Shown piece by piece: positions 45,901-57,900 of a stretch of DNA of 64,000 bases. This stretch comes from Tribonema minus. Its lineage: Eukaryota > Sar > Xanthophyceae > Tribonematales > Tribonemataceae. The DNA lies in the NCBI GenBank assembly GCA_017506865.1, contig JAFCMP010000146.1, positions 806,001-870,000 of the forward strand, in the 5' to 3' direction. Both the position numbers and the translations under genes were made by a program. Under the pieces are notes generated by a model. That model was given only the letters and a program-made list of their open reading frames with translations, was not told the DNA's origin and ran no database searches. Each line of letters starts with the position of its first letter. Within the stretch, counting starts at the first letter, position 1.

Positions 45901-48900
45901 TAAGTTGTTGTCGCTGCAGCTGGACCGGCAATCGTGAAGTGTTGACTTGCACCACCTGTGGGCTAGCGTGGGGCTTGCACCTTTCACGATGTCTGTTGCG
46001 CGCAAATTCTCTCGTACAACTGTGTTATATCGTGCGTGTTGCCAGATGTCACGTGGCTGCCTGCGGCCACCTACGCTGTTCATGGCAGATTCTGATCTCG
46101 CCCCCTATGCAGGCGCAATGTGAGCCGCTTGCATGTAAGCGTCCTGTGCATCTGGACAGTGCCGTCAGCATTGCGTTTGCTGCCAGGGTCACGCTTAGAC
46201 AGGGTCCTACCCGAAGGCACCTTAAGATTACTAATTGATGCTGCGCATTGCGGATTTGCCATGTCTAAACTTGCATTTGAAATGCTCGTCCTCCCCTCCC
46301 CTTCCCACTCTGAACAAAACAGGTGTCAATCCCGCCGCACCCGTTCCGCGACCGGCGCAAGGCGATGCGGCACGTTCACTACAGCGCCGTTCCTCAGGTC
46401 CTGAGCGCGTTCCTCTGGCTGCACGCCGCGTGGGCTGCGGGCTTCACCAGCAGCCTCTTTGTGGACCCCCAGATGGCAGCGCTCGCACGCCCCTGCCAGC
46501 TGGCGGCATTCCAGGTACTTAAGTGTGACGTACCGGGTGGTGTGTTGATGAGTGAAGCTGGTGCGATGGCGCACCCTTGCCAGCTGGCGGCATTTCAGGT
46601 ACTTCAAGTGTGACGCACCGGGGGGGTGTCGATGACTAGGGTTGGTGGTGTGGCGCACCCCTTGCCAGCTGGCGGTATTTGCACATACTTCAAGTGTGAC
46701 GCACAGGATGTCGCGTCAACAAGTGCTGTCGAGGGAGAATCGTGCCGATTTGGCTGATGGCATGCATAGGTACTTCAAGTGTGATGTTTTGCCTGACACA
46801 AGGGCAGATACTGTGGCATGCCCTTGCCAGTCGGAGCCTAATCAGGTACTTCAAGGGTAGGGGGGCGGCGTCACCAGAAGTGCAAGTAGTGTGGCAGCTT
46901 CCTTTGGGGGGAGGGAGGGGGGCATTGAGGTTGGGATCAGGTTGGGGTGCCCATGTGCGGCAGGTTGCATCGTACCGAAAGCCACATTATTGTGCTGCAC
47001 GTAACCTTTGCCTTGATGTTGATGTTGCCGCGGCAGTGCGGCTGGCCGATGTTGGCGATAGCGCGCTTGTTGCCACAGCGCAACCAACGACGCTGAGCAT
47101 TGGCCCCGGCTGTGAGGGTGCTAGCATCAGCGCCTCGTGCGCTGCATGCGACAGCTTTGCCTGTTTTGACAAATTGAACTGACAGCGATGAAAGTGACAC
47201 ACACACACGAGCATGCTAGAAAGTGAGGCTGCATGGTTTCCCTGTGGCGGTATGATATTGTGCATCACAGTTGTCAATTGGCCAGTGTGGATTGCGTAAC
47301 AAAAGAAACCGGGTGATAGAAGTAGTGAGAACACAGAGCACGGTGTAGATTACGACAAACACGCTGAAAAGGCGGACTAAGACATGACTGACAACACACA
47401 AAACATTGCCTATCCGCATCCGCGTATTCCCTTTGCAGGAGGCGCAGTCAAAGTGCTGCACCCATCTGGCAGCGCGGCTTCAGCAGGAGTGGCGCAGAGC
47501 CTTTCTCGAGCAGGTACGCTCCGGTGTCGGCAGTAGGCCTGCGTGTGTGCAGACGAAAAAAGAACAGCACTGCCGGGCATCACGGGAGCTGATGTTTTGT
47601 AGTGTGCATCCGAGCATCTGAGTGGCGTTTGCGCCTACACGCCGGCGCTGATGGCCACACTTCCGGCTGTCATCGGTGTCTATTTATTTGCACGTTTGTG
47701 CATACATGTATATTAGCATACATGGTCGCCCTGCACTGGGCAGCACGTGTTCAGCATCCGCCAGCAAGACTAGAAGGTTCAGTGGCACTGTATGATTGAT
47801 CAAGCCCATGATTGTACGTCGCACTACAGTGCACGCTCGGTCGTGTAAAATGCACTCGCATAGGCGCTCTATCTGCCCCTCTCTATCGCTCTGCGCACCT
47901 GGAGCATGTGCAGTTTTGCTTCTGCGCCGTGTCATGCACCGCACGACTCTTTGAGAAATCATCAGAGTGCTCATACTGAAAATACTCACACGCTGGTGTA
48001 CGTACGTGTTTCGCAGCTGATGGACTCTGTTCAAGAGGTCTACGACTTCTTCCAGAGCGACGCGCGCCTCTACCGGACATCAGGTCAGCATACCTACATG
48101 CCCCATGCCTGTATCGGACATCAGGTCACATCTGCGTACTTGTGTGGGTGCCGACACAAAAGTCGCAGCAGCGAGCAGTATTGAGAACCGAGCACATGCA
48201 TGATTTTTTTGTAAGCAATGGCCGTGTGCGAGTGCAGCCTCAACAACGATATAGGCCATTGCGAGCTGGTTTGCGTTGCTGCACCCTTAACTTTTTTTAT
48301 TCGATGTCAAGAGACTCACTACACCGCCTTCATTTGCTGGTGAGCAGTGCCGCAGCGGCTGTATGTGCAAGCACAACTTTGGCAGTGGACTCCTGCACCC
48401 CCCCCCCCCTTCCTATTGGCGTGCATTGCGACTACGCAACGCTGCTGCAGTTGCTGCGCCACGTGGAGCTCCGCATGTCCTTCCAGCTGCGTGGCCTCTT
48501 CACGTCGTTCCTGGCCGCGTGGCGCGCATTCAACTATGAATACAACTTGAACACCACAATCACCCTCAAAAATAGCAGAGGTCATCACGACTCCTCGATA
48601 TCTCTACGACTCCGACTCCGCTCCGGGGAGCTGGCACCCATTGCTGTACGACTCCGACTCCGAGGAGCAAAGCGATGGCCCGAACGACTCCGACTCCGCT
48701 CCAGCCGGAGCGGAGTCGGAGCCCAGCCGGAGCGGAGTCGGAGCGGAGTCAGCGACGACTCCGGTGCGACTCCGACCCTGCCTTTTACCCGCCATCTCCT
48801 CCTCAAACTAGGTATTGCCTATATCTGGGCCACTTGGAGCCAAAGCGCAGCACTGCGTTGTACAGCATGCACCGAAATATGCTGCGTGCGTGCTCAACGC

Positions 48901-51900
48901 GTACTCAACTAAAGGAGTCAGGGCCCTTCGCTCCGGAGCAACTGTACGACTCCGCTCTGACTCGGGCCGGAGCAACTTGCTTGGCGAACGACTCCGACTC
49001 CGAGTCCGCGGAGCAATGAGATGTGCCGAACGACTCCGACTCCGCTCCGGCCGGAGCGGAGTCGTTGGCCGACTCCGGGGCTGGAGTCGCGGTGACCCCT
49101 GAAAAATAGTCATACTTTAACATCATACCAACTCATGGCGAGCTGTCCGCCTCCGCTGCAACTGAGCAGCGCTGCAGCGGCTGCTGCGCCACCTGGAGCT
49201 CCGCATGTCCTTCCAACTGCGCGGCCTCTTCACGTCCTCGCTGGCCGCGTGGCGTGCCTTCATCGCCTCCCACACGCCCCCCGAAACCCCCTCGGCGGAC
49301 CCCTTTTGGAGCGTCCCCGCCGCCCCTGCGGTGCGTCCCCTCTTCCAGGTGAAGATGAGGGTGACGCTGGGGGGCGGTGCGGGGGTGGAGTTCGAGCCGC
49401 GCGAGGGCAAGATTGCGGCGGCGTGCCTCGCCGCCGTGGATGAGATGGTCGCCGCAGCCAAGGTGGGTTTCGGTTCAATGGTGGATATGTTCAACAGCCT
49501 CAAGTGTGTGTTCAGCATTGGTGATCGTGTTCAACAACGTCAAGTGCGTTGTGAGCGCAGCATCTCACTGCTGTGATGTTCTGGAACCTCAGATGAGAAT
49601 GTAGTTGCTCTTTCAACCTGAAGAGAGTATCATGGGATCATGCCCAGTAATGTCGGCCTTCCCTGCCAGGTACAGCCATCGTCGACGCCGACAAATGAGG
49701 CAGATTGACGTACGCGGTGATGCTCATCACATGCGCACAACAGCTGTGGAGGGGGGCTCCTAAAATGATTGATGACGCACAGCCCGGACAGTGTTGTGGC
49801 CAGTGATGGTCAGTGGGGAGGGGGTAATGGGTTTCTCTGGTACTTTCAACATGAAGAAGGTTCTGCATTGTTGGCGTGTCTGCCGCTATGCTTATTGCAA
49901 CGCACGTGCTGAGGATTACAGTCCCTGTAAAAGGGCTCGCTGATGCTGATAGCGTGGTTGCATTAGCCTCTGATCGTATGCACGCCTTGACTCCCCACAA
50001 TACCATAATCATGTACGCTGCCCTGTGTGGCATGAAGCACGCCTGCATTATGCGCAGTACTTGAGCATCAACATTGTGCCCATTGCTCAGCGCGCCATTG
50101 TCTGTTGCTGTCCGCCATGCCTCCAAACACTTATGGGCCAGGGCTTCACAACGCTCGACGCCGATCTCATGAGCCTGCTGCACCTGCCGCCACGCCTCAT
50201 CTTTGAGCTGGGCCAGGGCAACGACATGTGAGTTCCTCAACTTCACTTTTGAGTGAAGTTCACATGTCGTGAGTCTTGTGCACCTCGCCCGCGCCTCATC
50301 TTGAAGTGAGAGTCACTCAAGTTGACTTCAACTTTAACTTCAGCTTTCATGCATGCGGTGCAGTGACCAATCTACCGCATTAAACGAGCTGTCGCACTCA
50401 TGTACAAGCCCCTGATAAAACGTATTCAGCATGAGTGTGCAAGATGATAGGCGTCAAAACATGAGCTCCCATGTGTCACTGAAGATGAACTGAGCAATGA
50501 AGTCTGTTGATGAGCAACTGCTGTTCATCACTGAGCTTTGCAATGTACTGAATTCTAGAGAAGAGTGCAACAATCCAGTTTTCCTGCTGGCGGACGAGCC
50601 TTTTTGTATTGTTCTGGTACTGTTCTGACAATTCTGCGAGCTTCGTGCGTTAAACTCTAGCTCTAACCCTAAGTACCAGCATGTGGTGGTATATAGTGCT
50701 TGGAACGCCGCCACCTGTGCTGTAGTGTCCGTCTTCACAAGTTGTTGTTCTCCATACTTTGAAAGGGTTGCACTTTGAGAGAATTGCTGTGCTTCTGACA
50801 CCAGATCATGACGACTCGGTGATGCAATTCCCTTGATGGTCTGTGCAGGTACACAGATGTAGAAAAGGACCTCGCTGACACCAGGGACTATGTAGCTGAA
50901 CAAGGTGAGACGCGCTCTCAACATCATTTGATTTCCAGATGTACTTGAACGTGTACAATGTAGCGCCTGATCTACACACTCTGCTTGTTGGTGGTATGTA
51001 TGCACGCCGAATGGTACCAGGCAGCCGACTAGTGTACGTGTCCCAGTTGACAGATGCATAAATATACTATACTTCTGAAGTATATAGTGTGCATAGGCTG
51101 TGCGCTCGCCATCTTGAATTTGTGGAGGTTGGCTATTTGGCGCATGCAGTGACAATGCCTGCGGCGATTTGAGCCTTGCTGTATCCCAACAGCTTGAGCG
51201 CCAGCGCCGCTACTGGTTTGCGCTTGAACATGCATGCACAAAATGCCTTGGCGCTGATTGCTCCAGAAGCAGTAACCTTCCGCAGTTTTCTGCATGTACT
51301 TCTTTCAAACCTTCATCTACATACCATAGTGATCTCAACACACACTTCACACTCCATGCAGCACTGTGAGTGCCTGACAGTCGACTTGCTAGTACCCACC
51401 ATGAGGGTCTTACGGTTGAACTGTGCGCTCGCGCTGCGCAGTATCGCGCGCGATGGAGGGCCCGCGCCGCCTCGCGCAGCAGTACGGCTTCTACTGCGCC
51501 ATGCTGAGCGCTGATGACCTGGACGACATTGCCGGCGACGCCACTGCGGCAGATGCCACGTGGTTCGCGCGCGTGCGGGAGCTACACGACGCCGCTGCAG
51601 CGATCGCCTCCCTCTCTGCCGACTGCGAAGAGGTGCGTCTGAGCGCGCGCTTTGGTGCACGTTTGCCGCACGATGCCCCGTTGTTGTCCACTTTCAATGG
51701 TCATTAGCACGAGTAGTGGATAGTCGATGCCGACAATTGAAGAAGCAAGCGGCCATCGCCTCACTCTCCGCCGATTGCGAGGAAGTGCGTTCAACTCTCT
51801 CTCTCTGGCTGCATGCTCTTGCATGACGAACATCAATTTGAATGCCCCTCGTTATCGACTGCGTTGTCGAGTGCGCGAGTTACACAGCTGGCATGTTCTG

Positions 51901-54900
51901 AACCACAGAAGCAGACCTTGGTCGCTAACAGTCACAGAAGGAAGCGGCCATCGCCGCTCTCTGCTGACTACAAAGACGTGCACCTGAGCGCTCCCTTTGG
52001 TGCGTTGCGTCACCGCACGCTGAATGCTCATGCATCTCGGTGTCAACTATGTGAGCTAGCGTATGGGCTTTGTCATACGCTAAGGCAATGCAGGAACCCT
52101 TTGCGCCGACTGCTACAGAAGCAAACGTCATGGCAGCACTCGACACCCCACTATTGCGGCATGCGTTATGTGTGCGTGCCAGCTCCGCTGGGGTCCGCAG
52201 CAGACTTGAGTTGGTGATCACGACTTCTTGTTTCAGCAATTTTGTGTCTTGCACGTCTGCATCAAATCTGTGGAACCCTCTCATTACTTGGCTGCTGAGC
52301 ATCGTCACGACAGCATCACAGGATCATGAACGGGTGCCCTGCCGACACAGACAGCACCGCTTGAGGTCCGCGGTGCATCACGCAAACCTTACCGCACCTC
52401 CTGTACCATGTGTTAGAAATTGCAAAACCTACACCATCTACTTGTCAACAGCCGCTTGTGGGAATACTCAAGCAATGAGTGCCTCCTCTTGCTATTTTGC
52501 ATGCCCCCGGCACGACAGTTCGAGCTGGTGAGCGTTGACACAACGGCGGCCAAGGCGGCGCTGCTGCAGCGCGCCCTGGCGGCGCGCGACGCGCTGCTTG
52601 AAGCCCTCGTCACGCGCGCACGGGAGCGCAACAACGGCATCATCGCTCAGTACGAGACGGTCCTGGCGCGCATGTCGGAGAAGCCCAAGAACGAGGCCGA
52701 GCTGGCAGCGCTCAAGGCAAGTTGCTGCGACATGTTTATCGTGAGGTCTGCACTTGCTTTTGGTGATGCGTGGAAGCCTCTCGATGGCATGTTTGTCAGC
52801 ACGAGAGTGCTTGTGGCGCCTAAGCCAGCGATTGTCGTCACAGTCAGGCCTGCTCGCTGGCACCAGTTTGTGATGATGACATCAGATGCCGCTCAGGGCG
52901 ATGTACGATGCCAATGCTTCTGATCAGTGCGCGCTGCATGGTATGCACACCATAACGTACACTCCACCTGGTGAGTTGCTGCACGGCATGATGGTATCCT
53001 GGAGTGCAGTGCAGGCTGTCATTGTGCACTGGCGTATGTACATGCTGTGCTGCTGCTGTTCAACTCAAGTTGAGGATGCATCAAGCTCATGCGTGTTCGA
53101 GCCCGCATCCCAGTGGCAAAAGCATGAAAACAACATGTTGATAATGTGCCTCGTTGACATGCGTGCAACCAATGCGTTGCAATCGTCCGCCATCACGCTG
53201 GCAAAAGATTGACTCATAGACCTACGTCACCACAAAAAATGAATCGTAGAGCAACGTCACAACAGAGCAAGGCACCTCGAGACATGGTCAAGTACCAGCT
53301 GAGACCAATGAAGTATAGCAAGCGATACCATGCAGACGACCAAGCAACAACAATCGGCACAGCACACGAAGACTTGCAAAAAGGCCGTTGCGATACCAAG
53401 CCTGCATAGATAACATCGCATTACAACCAATCAGACCTTGATGACCGCCCGCCTCTCCGTTGACAAGAAGACAAAGATTGCAGCGCGATCTGGCAATTCC
53501 GAAAGATCTACCGAAGTGGCCATGGCATTGCGAAGACTTTCTTGTATGAGAGTGCGGGGCGACATCAGTATCAGTGCCGCTACAGCCGCTTGCACAACGC
53601 CTTCCTGACAGCTTTCCAAATCGAGGGATGTCAATGCTCTCAGCTTGTGGAATGAGCCTGGCAGCTTACTGAGCGCAGCACATTTGGGCAGCCAGAGGAC
53701 AGTCAACGCTGTCAGATTGCCAAATGACTCGGGCAATCTTGCGAGTGCCTTGCAATACGACAAGTAAGGTGTAGTCAACGCTGTCAGGTTGCCGAATGAC
53801 TCGGGCAAGCTTGTGAGTGACTTGCAAAACGACAAGTCAAGTGTAGGCAACACTGTCAGATTGCCGAATGACTCTGGCAAGCTTGCGATTGACTCGCAAT
53901 CATTTAAGTCAAGTGCAGTCAATGCTGCCAACTTGCCGAATGACTCGGGCAGGCATGCGAGTGACCTACAATGCGCCAAGTCAAGTGTAGTCAACGCTGT
54001 CAGGTTGCCGAATGAATCTGGCAATCTGGTGAGCTGCTCGCAGTGCTGCATGCTCAGCGAAGTCAATGCTTTCAGAGTGCCGAATGACTCGGGCAACCTG
54101 GAGAGCCGCTCACAGGAATCCATGATCAGCATGGTCAATGCTGTCAGGGTGACTCGGGCAACCTGGTGAGTCCCTTGCAGGAATTCACGCTCAGCATGGT
54201 CAACGCTGTCAGGTTGCCGAATGACTCGGGCAATCTGGCAAGCCGCCCGCAGTGCTGCATGCTCAGCGTGGTCAACGCTGTCAGATGACCAAAGGAAGAC
54301 GGCAAGCTGCGGACCGTAAAGTAGTCGGACAGGTTGAGCTCGTCTCTCCTATGAGAGCTAACTTCTTCAAACTCCTGAAGCATCGCTTTGTGATCTGCGC
54401 CGCTCAATCGCAAAAACTTGGAATAATCGGCCAGCCACGCTGCAAACTCTCTAGGGTCATTGGCGGCGTCTGACTTGTCGAGCATGCTCTGAATGACCTC
54501 TGGGGCATCGTCCACCAGCTGTAGTTCGGCGCGAGCTGGAATCTCTTGCCATGAAACCTTGGCCTCTACTGCTCTCGAAACGATGGCAAACACGGAGCCG
54601 GCGATATTGAACGCGCCGAATGTGGTGAGCCCGCTCATGGCCGTGTCGATGCTAGAGATGATGAGCTGCGGCACATCCTCGAGGCACATGTTGATGGTCA
54701 TTATCCAGCCGATGGGGATATGGCCATTTGAAGCGGACAGCCGTTGACACCGGCGCGAAAGGATGGCTGCGAAGACGTGAAACTCGCAAGCTACCAGGAA
54801 CCACATCACGGTGCCTATGCATGAAAACGCTATCGCTGCAGTGGCCACCTGTGATATGCCTGGGTACTGCGGCGTCGGGTTCTCTGGGTCCGTTGTGTCC

Positions 54901-57900
54901 GGGTCGTGGACGCGGGACAGCAAGTCGTAGACAAACGCCCAGTCCGTGGCGACGTCGAAGTCGGCCGCGCACGAGGCGATGATGGTGAGGGGGTCCACCT
55001 TGTTCATGATGATGGCTTTCTTCATGTCCACGACGCTTCTGCTCTGGCTCTGATTTCCAAGGTCTGCTTGTACCTCTATGTGACTGCGGAATGGAGACAA
55101 TGTCATGCCAGGAGCAGTGGTATTTCCGTGCCAGCTGTGCCGGCGTGACAAGGCTTTCTCCTCATCATTGCCTTCGCCAAGGGCGGCGGCGGCTCTCGGC
55201 GTTGTGGTGGTGGCGTCAGGCACTCCCAGGCTGGCGTGAACATCCGTGGTGCTTGCTAGCGGTGCACGGTGTGGAATGGTGATGTTTGAAGTCTGCGATG
55301 CGCCACTGACGGTGGAGGTCGCATGTGTGTCGCCGTCATCTCGCGCTTTCCACAGCTTCATCAGCGACAAGTAGATGATGTGGCTAACCATCGAGACCTG
55401 AGAAATGAGAAGCACGCGGATCGCGGACTGAGCAATTATTGCTATGTACTATTAAGAGCTGCAGCAGGTGCTTGCAAGTGTTTTCAGGGTTCGCTTATTG
55501 CAAAAGCTGGCACTGCTTGCAAGTGTCACCAAGGTTCGCCACTGCAAAAGCTGTGCCGAGGCTTTGTCGTGAGAAGTTAGCAATCTGCAACGAGATTCAG
55601 CACCACAGGGCTTGCCGGCTTTGAATAAAGATTGACCAAACTCAGAGAGGAATTTGAACCAGCGCGCTCCCGCAACTTAACGCACTACAGACCGCGATGT
55701 ACTGGTAGCTGATTGACTCGCAGTCGGTCTCCGGATATGAAGGATGGCACTGTAGAAAGTGTGTGAGGCTGGCCATCGCATCAAGTCAGGAGTGCAGTAC
55801 GGACTGAGTACATGTACCGCAGAGCTGAGGCTACATCGTTTGCGTCGCTCATGTTTTGGTTGCGAGCCATCTGCTCACCTTTTTGGACCCCGATTCACCT
55901 TCTGGCCCCGCCTCTACAGCCAGCACCAGTGCGTCTGCGTTGTGCTACTTGACCTCCGTGCCGTTTGTGTCTTTCACACCGCCTCCTGTGCTTTCTAACA
56001 GTGAGTGTTTTCGTTTCGCCGAGTTTGCGTGCCCGGAATTTTCTTTAAGGTGCGATCCAAACCTCAACTTGTGACTATATATATAAATACTTTGCGCTGC
56101 ATTGCTGAGCAAAATGTATAGCTGCCACACGCGCCTCTCCCTGCATATGCATGCAACTGCTGATTCGTCCTGGACCCCTGCTGCGCTCTTGCTGTCACAG
56201 GACTATGTGGCTGGATCAAAGGCGACCGTTGGCTCTCTCATTGCTGAGGTGAGAAAAGTCTGAATAAGGACAGGCATTGGACACGCATTTTCGGTAGACG
56301 CAGCTTGTACTCTGATATGCAAAAGCAGACCGGTAGCACCCTTGACATAAACTAGGGCTTTTTCTCGCCCTGCGCGAGAACTTTGATTAAAAGTCAAGTA
56401 CGCTGGTGATGCGCGCTCGTCACAAGTCATGACCATCGGCCATATGACACTAGCCCTCGCAGCCGTTTCAGTCCGAGCGCCGCAGTGGCTGGGTAATTTA
56501 TGTCATCTTGACAGCGGCATTCCGAAGTCACTGCGGCCTCACTCACAGGATGCAGAACGATGTGCAGTTCGTCGTAGTGCGAATCCCCTGCTGGCTGAGA
56601 TAGTTACGCTGCTTGATATGTCGTCTGTTCATTCATACTGGACTTGTTTGGCGTGGAACGTTTGAAATGAACCAGCTTCCAATTTCTGATCTCAAGCTCA
56701 ACTTCAACTCATGCGATCCTGGCGCTTCTTGCAGAACTAGCAGTGGTGGCAAAAGTGCACTACTCGACGCGACACTGTGCTTTCTTGTTAGGGTTGCAGG
56801 CTTTCTGTGTCTGCTCAGTCACCCCGGGGTATGACTGGTGGCACTGTACTTTATAGGTTCCACCGTGCTTTATGCACTTATACGATTGTGCCTTATTCGC
56901 ACATTCTCGGTGGAAGCAGCCTGGCCCTGTGCTTGCTTAATATTCACTTCGCGCTTTACAGCATATCAGACTTCTCTCCAGTCTGCACTCTGTCTCCTCT
57001 CCGGACTTGTTCCAAGCATCCTATTTTCAAACATTTCTCACAACACTTGTGCTCGCCGCATGCTTGTATTTGGTGTGCTATGCGCCACTCAAATCCACTG
57101 AGACTAGCAAGCGATCTCTAAACCATCCGCACACCAATGCAGGGCATGCTGATGTAATGCCACTTTTCCAAAGTCTCACCCCAAGCCCTAACCCTGGCCC
57201 AAACTTGAAAGTCGACTTGCTTACCGCCCCCTCAAACCTGCAAGATGTGCTGGTGTTATGCCACTACCTCTTACCCCACCCCTCCGATTCACCCTGACCC
57301 TAACCTGCAATCCCTAACCCTACCTCAAACCCTAACAGGTCGGCCGCGTGCAGTCGCTGCTGTCCGCACTGGACCCCTTCTGCCACCGCCTGAGCGAAGA
57401 GGATCTGCGCCTGGCGTGGCACACGCTAGACTACCCGGCGCTCGTGGAGCGCGCCGCTGCCAAGGTCGAGTCAGCAATTGAAGTTGACAAGGTGCGTCAG
57501 CAATTGAAGTTTTACATGTATGCAGCAAGTGAGGACTCCAAGGATGCTGATATACCTGAAATTTCAAACTTGATTATAGTAGTTGTCTGCTCGTCAGGCG
57601 TCGCAGCAATGTGCACGTATATGTGTAAGCGTATGAGCTGTATGAACTTGGTGCAAGGTTGATAATGATGGAGATCAACACGGGAACATGCCATGCGCTC
57701 AGATGCTTGTGGAGGTTGTGGAGGCAGAATGTTGAAGCCAACGCGGCTCTGGCGCCGTGTGCAGCTGCAAAAGCAGGTGGCGACAGTATGCTGGCACACA
57801 GGCACTGAGAAAGAAGCAGGACCAAACTGCTGGAGGTGTTTGAGTACATGTGATGTGCACTGACCTTTGCCACTCTCGTTACATACGAGTACAGTAGTAC

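Noticed and set aside
48585-49113. Ser/Arg-rich frames such as 'APAGAESESFG' on either strand
   Set aside because: They are translations of the GACTCCG repeat field in a dynein intron.
55640-55700. tRNA-like minus-strand segment with a B-box-like 'ggttcaaattcc'
   Set aside because: The distance to an A-box-like string is too short, the B box has an extra base and no cloverleaf could be drawn. It might be a tRNA-derived scrap.
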